Positions 6,530-11,314 of a stretch of 11,314 nucleotides of DNA are shown in pieces. Position 1 is the first letter of the stretch, and each line of letters begins with the position of its first letter. A model generated the notes under the pieces. That model had not been told where the DNA came from. It saw only the letters and a program-made list of their open reading frames with translations, and made no database searches. The DNA lies in assembly GCA_024654415.1 (NCBI GenBank), contig JANLHQ010000017.1, positions 1 to 11,314 on the forward strand, written 5' to 3'. Position numbers and translations under genes: made by a program. This stretch comes from Candidatus Azambacteria bacterium. Lineage in GTDB: Bacteria; Patescibacteriota; Minisyncoccia; GWC2-36-17; WO2-46-25.

Positions 6530-8611
6530 ATGTTCCTTCGATCAATTACAGTAAAAAATTTCAAAAAATTCCCGGAGCTCACGGTGCGTTTTCCGTCTGA
6601 TATCACGGTGATCAAAGGTCCTAATGAGCAAGGGAAATCGACGCTCCTTTCTGCGCTTGTCGCCGGGCTTTTTTATGATCCAAAAAAAAGTAATAAAGAT
6701 ATTACGGTATTACGCGCGTGGAATTCTGAAACACTATATCAAATCATGATCGACATCGAGCATCATGGTGAAATCATTGCATTAAAGAAAGATTTTGAAA
6801 AAAAGGAGCTACTGTTTAAGAATGAAACGACCGGCGCGACACTCACAACTGCCGCGGCAGTTGCGGGGCATCTGTATGAAATAGGGGCGCTGCGCTCTGC
6901 TCCATTGTTTGAAAATACTGCATGCGTAAAGCATGATGCGCTCGCGCGCATCACTGAGGGAAAGCGGGAGATAGCACAAGCGCTTGAAGAGCTCATTACA
7001 TCTTCGGGGGAGAATATAAGTGCAGACAAGGTTTTAAAAAATATCAGTGATATTATCGGAGGTCTTCAGCGGGGCATGCGGGGGCAGGCAAAAACGCCAG
7101 GGCTATTGAAGCAGATTGATATAGATATTGCAGAGTTTATAGTAAAAAAAGATGCGATTGCCACAGAGTTAAAAGACATCGCTGAGAAAAGCAGTTATTG
7201 CGGGGAACTCTCCGCGCATTATCATGCGATCGTTCGTGAGCTTGAAATAAAACGAAATCAATATCGGAGCAATGGTGAATATTTCAAGACAGTGGAGGAA
7301 TTACGGAAATTACATGCACAGCTCGAAAAAGTGGAGGCCGATAGCACCGCGTTGAAAGATATCGAGAGCAAGCAAGAATATCTTTCATTCCAGCTTGAGA
7401 AGTTTCAACATCTTCGTATGTTCGATCAGGCAAAATGGTACGCTCAGCGCGAAGCAGTGAATATAAAAAAAGCGCAACTTACGCATTTTGAAGAGGAAGG
7501 GAAGCATATGAAGAAGGGAGAAAAAAGGGGCAAGGTTCATATTAAAAAAATCCATTTCTTGGCGTCAGTTATGTTCTTTGCTGCGGGCTTCTTGGGGTTT
7601 GCAGATGTGCGTTTATTTGCGCTGTGGGGGTTATTTGTAGCGGCAGTAGTCTATAGTTTTGCATTGAAGCGCGGGCTTGTTATACATACGCCGACAGCGG
7701 TACGCACAGAGGCGGGCACGCTTGCGCATGAGATCGCGGTGCTCGAGAGGCAGCGTAATCAACTGCTCCAGGAAAGTGGCGCACAGAGCGAAGAGGCTCT
7801 CTTGGGTGTTGTAAAAAAGATAAGCGAACAAGAGCAGGAGTTTGCGAAACTTTCAAGTAAGCGAGAGGGTATTTTGCGAGAGAAAACACTCGAAGATTTT
7901 ACACAGGAGCGAAAAGAGCTGCTACGGCGCATTAGCATCGAAGAATCAAAAGTTTCAGATGAGCAAAAGGCACTGCCGCCCGCAGGAGAGGCTCAGCGCG
8001 CGCTTGAGCTTGATATAGCGCAAAAAGAGCAAGACCTTGCAAAGCTTGAAAAGGAGATCGTACGCACAGAAGAAGTGATGCGTGCGGCGCCGTATGATCA
8101 TGAAATGCTCGCTAAAGCAGAAGAAGAGCTTGAGTGGAAACAGCAACAAAGAACAAATGCAGAATACAAGCTGAAAACACTTGAATTATTATTTGCCTCG
8201 CTTGGAGAGGCAAAAGCCAAAACCATCGAGAAATCCCGGCGCGCGATTGAAGAATATATGCAAAAGTACCTTCCTATAGCAACCGAAGGAAGATACCGCA
8301 ATGTAACAGTGAAGGACGATCTTTCGTTTGAAGTATGGTCAGAGGAGAAGAAAGGGTTGATTGCACCCGAAGAACATCTTTCTAAGGGTACTATTGATCA
8401 GTTTTACCTTGTTGCGCGGTTTGCCGTACTTAATCTCCTTAATAAAGGAACTAAATCATTGCTATTGCTTGATGACCCATTTGCGGGGTTTGACGCCGCG
8501 CGCAAGCAAAAAGTGCATGCAATGCTTCAAGATATGACTTCTGTGTTTCAAATTATAATTTTTACGCACTCGTCCGAGTATGATACATGGGGGAGTGTTG
8601 TGGCAATCTAA
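6530..8611 (+). CDS. SbcC/Rad50/YhaN-like ATPase with a central membrane hairpin
   Basis: A 693-residue SMC/Rad50-type ATPase. Walker A is GPNEQGKST (30-38), the signature is LSKGT (617-621), Walker B is LLLLDDP (D648, D649) and the H-loop histidine is H680. Coiled-coil arms flank the centre (about 185-335 and 390-560). The apex, where Rad50/SbcC carry a CxxC zinc hook, instead has two hydrophobic helices (about 342-359 and 362-379) with basic flanks on both sides, so a hairpin with both arms in the cytoplasm is expected. No CxxC is present. Bacillus YhaN, partner of YhaO, is also reported to have central membrane segments. The protein is much shorter than E. coli SbcC (about 1050). It begins 18 bases after the SbcD-like gene without an SD and ends overlapping the next gene as TAATG. 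An 18-base perfect palindrome lies in the CDS at 6846-6863. Confidence 0.92.
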   Translation: MFLRSITVKNFKKFPELTVRFPSDITVIKGPNEQGKSTLLSALVAGLFYDPKKSNKDITVLRAWNSETLYQIMIDIEHHGEIIALKKDFEKKELLFKNETTGATLTTAAAVAGHLYEIGALRSAPLFENTACVKHDALARITEGKREIAQALEELITSSGENISADKVLKNISDIIGGLQRGMRGQAKTPGLLKQIDIDIAEFIVKKDAIATELKDIAEKSSYCGELSAHYHAIVRELEIKRNQYRSNGEYFKTVEELRKLHAQLEKVEADSTALKDIESKQEYLSFQLEKFQHLRMFDQAKWYAQREAVNIKKAQLTHFEEEGKHMKKGEKRGKVHIKKIHFLASVMFFAAGFLGFADVRLFALWGLFVAAVVYSFALKRGLVIHTPTAVRTEAGTLAHEIAVLERQRNQLLQESGAQSEEALLGVVKKISEQEQEFAKLSSKREGILREKTLEDFTQERKELLRRISIEESKVSDEQKALPPAGEAQRALELDIAQKEQDLAKLEKEIVRTEEVMRAAPYDHEMLAKAEEELEWKQQQRTNAEYKLKTLELLFASLGEAKAKTIEKSRRAIEEYMQKYLPIATEGRYRNVTVKDDLSFEVWSEEKKGLIAPEEHLSKGTIDQFYLVARFAVLNLLNKGTKSLLLLDDPFAGFDAARKQKVHAMLQDMTSVFQIIIFTHSSEYDTWGSVVAI

Positions 8612-9024
8612 TGAGCGTTATTTTTCTTTTTTTTCATGGGTGTGTAGCGTCTAGCGTAGGCGCATGGAAAGCGATAAAGCAATCCGAATTTCTTTTTGAT
8701 AAATACGTACTTGGTATGATTGCTGTTGGGGCGGTAATCAATGCGGTAATGTGGTATTATCTTGCGCATGCGTTGCATCAACCGCAGAATGCATTCGTTA
8801 CGCTTCATTTCACTACCGCACTTGGCGCTGATCTTATCGGCGAGGCGTCCGAGATCTATAATGCGCCGCTGTATATCGCGCTCATTTCAGCCGCAAATAT
8901 AATGCTCGCACGACTTATTTATTCATATGATGTTCTCCTTGCCTATTTTCTAGTGACAGCCGTGCCATTGCTTAATATATTTGCGCTAGTGAATGGCGCC
9001 TTGCTTGTTGCAATGAACGCATAG
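8611..9024 (+). CDS. Small polytopic membrane protein coupled to the SbcC-like gene
   Basis: A 137-residue membrane protein with about four hydrophobic segments (roughly 1-18, 33-54, 85-106, 108-134) and a conserved-looking LHFTTALGADLIGE stretch before the third. From memory, this layout resembles a widespread small hypothetical family in Patescibacteria whose members carry an LH...GIDLIG motif; I know of no assigned function. Its ATG shares a base with the stop of the ATPase (TAATG), which usually means translational coupling. An earlier ATG at 8587 would lengthen the overlap to 25 bases and looks less likely. Because the ATPase is itself predicted to be membrane-tethered, this protein could be a membrane partner, but tight packing of unrelated genes would look the same. 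Confidence 0.85.
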   Translation: MSVIFLFFHGCVASSVGAWKAIKQSEFLFDKYVLGMIAVGAVINAVMWYYLAHALHQPQNAFVTLHFTTALGADLIGEASEIYNAPLYIALISAANIMLARLIYSYDVLLAYFLVTAVPLLNIFALVNGALLVAMNA

Positions 9025-9029
9025 CGCAC

Positions 9030-9057
9030 TTGACAGATTCTATTGGGTGTGTATACT
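9030..9057 (+). promoter_or_regulatory. Strong sigma70-type promoter for the 9121-9351 small genes
   Basis: Consensus TTGACA (9030-9035), a 16-base spacer and TATACT (9052-9057). It begins 5 bases after the preceding gene's stop codon. The expected transcription start is near 9064. Confidence 0.85.
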
Positions 9058-9065
9058 AGTCTTAT

Positions 9066-9077
9066 TGTTCTTTAACC
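9066..9077 (+). promoter_or_regulatory. boxA-like antitermination motif in the leader
   Basis: TGTTCTTTAACC matches the E. coli rRNA boxA TGCTCTTTAACA at ten of twelve bases and lies at the predicted 5' end of the transcript. boxA binds NusB/S10 in known systems. A second such match is in the next transcript's leader (9481-9492). Confidence 0.4.
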
Positions 9078-9079
9078 GC

Positions 9080-9117
9080 GTTCCCCAACTTCGGGGAGCC
9101 CCTTAACAAGAGGAGGC
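9080..9117 (+). promoter_or_regulatory. Two overlapping leader hairpins, one masking the ribosome-binding site
   Basis: Hairpin 1 pairs GTTCCCC (9080-9086) with GGGGAGC (9093-9099), seven pairs with one G/U. Hairpin 2 pairs 9098-9104 with 9111-9117, six pairs and one mismatch, and covers the whole AGGAGG Shine-Dalgarno (9111-9116). They share 9098-9099, so they compete at their bases. A translation switch or thermosensor is possible; this is inference from hand pairing. Confidence 0.4.
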
Positions 9118-9120
9118 ATT

Positions 9121-9270
9121 ATGCCGAGAGGACCGACCAAAGAGCGTAGAAACCATTTCGGAATGTGCGACGCCAGCAGGACCCCCACGGCCGGGGTGAA
9201 GGCCAATTTGAAAGAGATGATCATCGACACTGCCAGCACCGACAAGGGCGCCAGGGCCGGCCTCGCCTAA
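9121..9270 (+). CDS. Hypothetical 49-aa small protein, strongly driven
   Basis: A short reading frame beginning MPRGPTKERRNHFGMC and ending GARAGLA. I do not recognise it. It is hydrophilic, basic in its first third and has one cysteine. There is no signal or membrane helix. Support for translation: a consensus promoter 91 bases upstream, AGGAGG at 9111-9116 four bases before the ATG, and a terminator downstream. Third codon positions are mostly G or C, which differs from the A/T-rich third positions of the genes upstream; this may reflect high expression or foreign origin. Its ribosome-binding site can be paired in a leader hairpin, and its stop codon lies inside another (9248-9280). Its small size means annotation pipelines may miss it. 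The function is unknown. Confidence 0.65.
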   Translation: MPRGPTKERRNHFGMCDASRTPTAGVKANLKEMIIDTASTDKGARAGLA

Positions 9271-9280
9271 CTCCTGGCGC
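9248..9280 (+). other. Hairpin spanning the stop codon of the 49-aa gene
   Basis: GCGCCAGG (9248-9255) is exactly complementary to CCTGGCGC (9273-9280), with a 17-base GC-rich loop that holds most of the region up to the stop codon (9268-9270). No T-run follows, so it is not an intrinsic terminator. Confidence 0.5.
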
Positions 9281-9318
9281 GGGCTCCGAAATAAAAACAA
9301 AAAAACCGGAGGTACATC

Positions 9319-9351
9319 ATGTGCCATTCACGAGACGCTCCCAGCGTCTAA
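9319..9351 (+). CDS. Possible 10-aa mini-ORF or leader peptide
   Basis: Encodes MCHSRDAPSV. It is preceded by CCGGAGG (9306-9312) six bases before the ATG, a spacing as good as that of the larger genes nearby. Its 3' half forms a perfect hairpin, AGACGCT (9333-9339) with AGCGTCT (9343-9349) around CCC, so ribosomes finishing the ORF would melt it. A terminator follows 28 bases later. It could be a leader peptide controlling read-through, the second gene of a small-protein pair, or an accident. Confidence 0.35.
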   Translation: MCHSRDAPSV

Positions 9352-9379
9352 AAACATGGGAAAAGAAAAGATCCCTATC

Positions 9380-9420
9380 GCGGGCATTCCATCAAGGAAT
9401 GCCCGCTTTACTTTATTTTT
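9380..9420 (+). terminator. Strong rho-independent terminator
   Basis: GCGGGCATTCC (9380-9390) pairs perfectly with GGAATGCCCGC (9396-9406), eleven pairs with loop ATCAA, followed by a T-rich tail (9407-9420). It closes the transcript from the 9030 promoter. The stretch 9352-9435 holds nothing else that I can support. Confidence 0.95.
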
Positions 9421-9435
9421 GCATGTATTAAAGTA

Positions 9436-9463
9436 TTGACAAAAATAGAAATTCATGTATGAT
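9436..9463 (+). promoter_or_regulatory. Strong sigma70-type promoter for the SPFH operon
   Basis: Consensus TTGACA (9436-9441), a 16-base spacer and TATGAT (9458-9463), with TG directly before the -10. The start is expected near 9470, giving a leader of about 45 bases. Confidence 0.8.
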
Positions 9464-9480
9464 TGGCGGATAAAAATTTG

Positions 9481-9492
9481 TGACCTTTAACA
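9481..9492 (+). promoter_or_regulatory. boxA-like antitermination motif, second copy
   Basis: TGACCTTTAACA agrees with the E. coli rRNA boxA TGCTCTTTAACA at ten of twelve bases and lies about 10 bases into the predicted transcript, 10 bases before the Shine-Dalgarno sequence of the 9516 gene. Confidence 0.35.
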
Positions 9493-9515
9493 ATTAGATA
9501 AAGGAGGATACGGCG

Positions 9516-9737
9516 ATGTTTTTAAGACTTGGTGAGATTGTGATACTGGCGCTTCTCGGAACTTTTGTTTTTACTCAATTGGTTCTTCCACCATTCATCA
9601 GGAAGCCATTCTTCTGGCTTTTCAAAAAGTCAGAAAAAACACTGATGCAAAGGGAGTCCCAACTAATGTCTGCAAAAATAAACAGGGAGGGAAGAAAAAT
9701 AGAAAAAGAAGTGAAAAAAATAGACAGAAAAAGCTGA
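9516..9737 (+). CDS. Small one-helix membrane protein, first gene of the SPFH operon
   Basis: A 73-residue protein with one hydrophobic helix (about 5-28) and a highly charged, mostly basic tail (about 29-73), ending EKEVKKIDRKS. The tail could form an amphipathic or coiled helix lying on the membrane or contacting nucleic acid or a partner. AAAGGAGG (9500-9507) lies eight bases before the ATG. It is the first gene after the 9436 promoter, and the SPFH gene follows after 40 bases, so the two are probably co-transcribed. I do not recognise the family. A role as accessory to the SPFH protein is an inference from context only. Confidence 0.8.
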   Translation: MFLRLGEIVILALLGTFVFTQLVLPPFIRKPFFWLFKKSEKTLMQRESQLMSAKINREGRKIEKEVKKIDRKS

Positions 9738-9777
9738 GGCCAAGCAAGACAAAAACCAATAAACGAGGAGGAGAAGA

Positions 9778-10965
9778 ATGAACGAAAGATTGTCGATGAA
9801 TCCCAAGGGTGCGCTTGGTAGCAAGGTAATAGCAGCAGTGAGTGTGGTGTTCCTCATTCTTGGCTTTTTTCTAAGTTTCATGGTGTTTGAGAACGTGGAC
9901 GCAGACGAGATCGTCTGCGTCCAGGACTGGGGAGACGGTGAGCTGCACTGGCACGTTGATGCCGGTATAAAATGGCAGGGGTTTGGCAAGGTGACAACGT
10001 ATAAGAAGCTTGCCGATCACGAATTTGATGCTCCAGTCATGTTCAATGACAATGGAACAGGTAAGCTGATAGGGACCTATCAGGTCGAGCTCCCACTCGA
10101 CATACAGCACCTGACGAGCTTACATACAAAGTTCAATAGTCAGGAGTCGATTGAAAAAAGCCTTGTTCAGGCAACGGTTGACAAGGTTGTCTATATGACG
10201 GGGCCGTTGATGTCTTCGAAGGAGTCATCTGCGGAACGCAAGACCGACTTGATCCGTTTCATCGCTGATCAGCTTGATAACGGTGTTTTCAGGACAACTC
10301 AGAAGATCACCACAGTTGAAGACCAGATGAGTAAGGAAAAGCGTACCGTCACGGTCGCCGAGATTTCCTTAGATAAAGATGGAAAGCCAGAGCGTCAGGA
10401 ATCAAGCGTTCTCGCCACGTATGGTATAAAGATTGTAAACTTTGCTCCACGCAATCTTGACTATGACGAGACTGTCAAGAAGCAGATTGCAGATCAGCAG
10501 AAGATAACGATGGAAGTGCAGACTGCACGTGCACATGCGCTTGAAGCTGAACAGCGTCGTATCACCGCTGAGGCCGACGGTAAGGCTGCGGTCATGACAG
10601 CGCAGTACCAAGAAGAGGAAAAGAAGATCAGGGCTCTTGTTGGTGCTGAACAGCGTAAGGGGGTTGCATCCCTCGAAAGAGATACTGCGGAGTTCACGAG
10701 GCAGAAGCTCATTCTTGAGGGTCAGGGCGAGGCGGAAAAGAAGCGCCTCATCATGGCTGCCGATGGTGCCCTTGAGAAGAAGCTCGATACATATGAAAAG
10801 GTCATGGCTAGATTCGCTCAGGAGTTCGGCAAACACCGGCTGGTACCCGATATTCAGATGGGTGGATCCACGTCTGGAAATGATAATGCCGCCGCGAACT
10901 TGATCAACCTTCTCACAACAAAGACCGCGAAAGACCTTGCCTTAGACATGAAGATACATAAGTAA
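9778..10965 (+). CDS. Membrane-anchored SPFH/band 7 domain protein
   Basis: A 395-residue protein with an N-terminal membrane helix (about 17-37), an SPFH/band 7-like domain (about 38-225) and a long charged coiled coil (about 228-345) rich in Ala, Glu, Lys and Gln with the AEADGKA and AEQRK pattern of prohibitin, stomatin and HflK-like proteins, then a Gly/Ser/Asn-rich tail. Members oligomerise into membrane rings or microdomains and often hold or regulate membrane proteases. No protease gene is in the window. The start has AGGAGG (9766-9771) six bases upstream. By hand count 31 of 36 lysine codons are AAG, unlike the AAA-rich SbcC-like gene and unlike the 73-aa gene just before it; high expression or foreign origin could explain this. 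Family membership is from overall pattern, so exact kinship is uncertain. Confidence 0.85.
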   Translation: MNERLSMNPKGALGSKVIAAVSVVFLILGFFLSFMVFENVDADEIVCVQDWGDGELHWHVDAGIKWQGFGKVTTYKKLADHEFDAPVMFNDNGTGKLIGTYQVELPLDIQHLTSLHTKFNSQESIEKSLVQATVDKVVYMTGPLMSSKESSAERKTDLIRFIADQLDNGVFRTTQKITTVEDQMSKEKRTVTVAEISLDKDGKPERQESSVLATYGIKIVNFAPRNLDYDETVKKQIADQQKITMEVQTARAHALEAEQRRITAEADGKAAVMTAQYQEEEKKIRALVGAEQRKGVASLERDTAEFTRQKLILEGQGEAEKKRLIMAADGALEKKLDTYEKVMARFAQEFGKHRLVPDIQMGGSTSGNDNAAANLINLLTTKTAKDLALDMKIHK

Positions 10966-10997
10966 CACTCTGGTCAGACTCGTGAAAGGAGGTCTGT

Positions 10998-11228
10998 GTG
11001 AAGAAGTATCTACTTATCATCGCTGTTGCCCTAGTTCTTCTTGGCTGCTGTGATGAAGCAAAAAATACTGCTACTGCAGAGGATATTGCCTATCAGGAGG
11101 CAGTCAAAAAGAATAAAGAGCTAGCAGAGCAACGCACTGCTGATCAATCCCCGAAGCCAACGGCAACGGATGAAGACAAGGGGAATGAGGATCCCATTGT
11201 CTCAATATCAAAAATACCTTCAATATAA
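10998..11228 (+). CDS. Small predicted lipoprotein
   Basis: A 76-residue protein with a typical lipoprotein signal: MKKYLLIIAVALVLLGC, with LLGC as lipobox and C17 as the expected lipidated residue after signal peptidase II cleavage. The mature part is about 60 residues, hydrophilic, rich in Lys, Glu, Asp, Thr and Pro and probably unstructured toward its end. It starts with GTG; AAAGGAGG (10985-10992) lies five bases upstream and decides this start. The Shine-Dalgarno sits in the loop of a small five-pair hairpin (10975-10979 with 10992-10996). It follows the SPFH gene by 32 bases and ends right at a terminator, so it is the last gene of that operon. The family is not recognised. Confidence 0.85.
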   Translation: MKKYLLIIAVALVLLGCCDEAKNTATAEDIAYQEAVKKNKELAEQRTADQSPKPTATDEDKGNEDPIVSISKIPSI

Positions 11229-11261
11229 AAAAGCCCCCGGAAAATATTTCCGGGGGCTTTT
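11229..11261. terminator. Strong, nearly symmetric terminator of the SPFH operon
   Basis: AAAAGCCCCCGGAAA (11229-11243) pairs perfectly with 11247-11261 around a three-base loop, giving 15 pairs whose lower part is A-T. The A-tract on one side and T-tract on the other mean it could stop transcription from either direction. It begins at the base after the lipoprotein stop codon. Confidence 0.95.
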
Positions 11262-11271
11262 CATATCCCAA

Positions 11272-11299
11272 TTGACTATATTTAGCACTCTGGTATGAT
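11272..11299 (+). promoter_or_regulatory. Heat-shock type promoter at the window edge
   Basis: TTGACT (11272-11277), a 16-base spacer and TATGAT (11294-11299) preceded by TGG, so an extended -10. The CIRCE operator overlaps it fully. The controlled gene lies beyond the window. Confidence 0.85.
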
Positions 11300-11308
11300 G
11301 AGTGCTAA
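11282..11308. promoter_or_regulatory. Perfect CIRCE operator (HrcA binding site)
   Basis: TTAGCACTC (11282-11290), nine bases, then GAGTGCTAA (11300-11308) is identical to the CIRCE consensus TTAGCACTC-N9-GAGTGCTAA bound by the HrcA repressor. The nine-base spacer is exactly the extended -10 element TGGTATGAT, so HrcA and RNA polymerase would compete directly. Known CIRCE targets are groES-groEL and hrcA-grpE-dnaK-dnaJ, so one of these or another chaperone or protease gene is expected to start just downstream. Confidence 0.95.
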
Positions 11309-11314
11309 TACTAT

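Noticed and set aside
8192..8214. Eight-pair hairpin (TTTGCCTC with GAGGCAAA) inside the ATPase gene
   Set aside because: Short, imperfectly placed within coding sequence, no T-run, and stems of this size are expected by chance in 11 kb.
9103..9431. Longer frames overlapping the small-gene unit (minus strand 9103-9327 and plus strand 9165-9431)
   Set aside because: Neither has a ribosome-binding site. The plus-strand one runs through the terminator at 9380-9420 and is rich in Arg, Gln and His from GC-rich shadow reading. The 9121 frame has the promoter and Shine-Dalgarno.
9356..9439. ATG frame after the mini-ORF
   Set aside because: It has no Shine-Dalgarno and most of it is the terminator stem and T-tail.

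Overview
The window reads as an ordinary chromosomal segment of a small-genome bacterium, most likely a member of the Patescibacteria (Candidate Phyla Radiation), probably a Parcubacteria-type lineage. This is an inference from three things: tight spacing of unrelated housekeeping genes, many starts with a TATAAT-type -10 box a few bases to about 30 bases upstream and no Shine-Dalgarno (SD) sequence, and small membrane and SIMPL proteins of a kind I associate with that group. No rRNA, tRNA, CRISPR array, transposase or integrase gene was seen. All convincing genes are on the + strand.

Layout. 79-1884 encodes the ribosome-associated GTPase TypA/BipA. 1989-2309 is a small unrecognised gene with its own promoter, a strong SD and a strong terminator. 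2421-3767 holds a CorA-type metal channel and a single-domain EamA (DMT) transporter, preceded by a promoter whose -35/-10 spacer is a near-perfect 16-base palindrome. 3819-4580 is an exported SIMPL/DUF541 protein. 4640-5239 is a 3-methyladenine DNA glycosylase preceded by a stable leader hairpin. 5297-9024 is a three-gene run: an SbcD/Mre11-like phosphoesterase, an SbcC/Rad50/YhaN-like ATPase that carries two transmembrane helices where a zinc hook would be, and a polytopic membrane protein that overlaps the ATPase stop as TAATG. I read this as a membrane-tethered Mre11-Rad50-like complex.

From 9030 the style changes. A strong promoter, a boxA-like leader, a structured 5' region, a 49-codon GC-rich small gene, a 10-codon mini-ORF with a good SD and a strong terminator make one compact unit (9030-9420). 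A second strong promoter with another boxA-like leader drives a 73-aa one-helix membrane protein, a 395-aa membrane-anchored SPFH/band 7 protein and a 76-aa lipoprotein, closed by a strong terminator (9436-11261). Every gene here has a good SD. The last 43 bases are a sigma70-type promoter with a perfect CIRCE operator, so an HrcA-controlled heat-shock gene should begin just past the window edge.

Most worth a second look: the membrane-anchored SbcCD-like operon; a 70-base, 19-bp-stem palindrome inserted in frame into the SbcD-like gene; the structured small-gene unit at 9030-9420; and the SPFH envelope cassette next to the CIRCE promoter.
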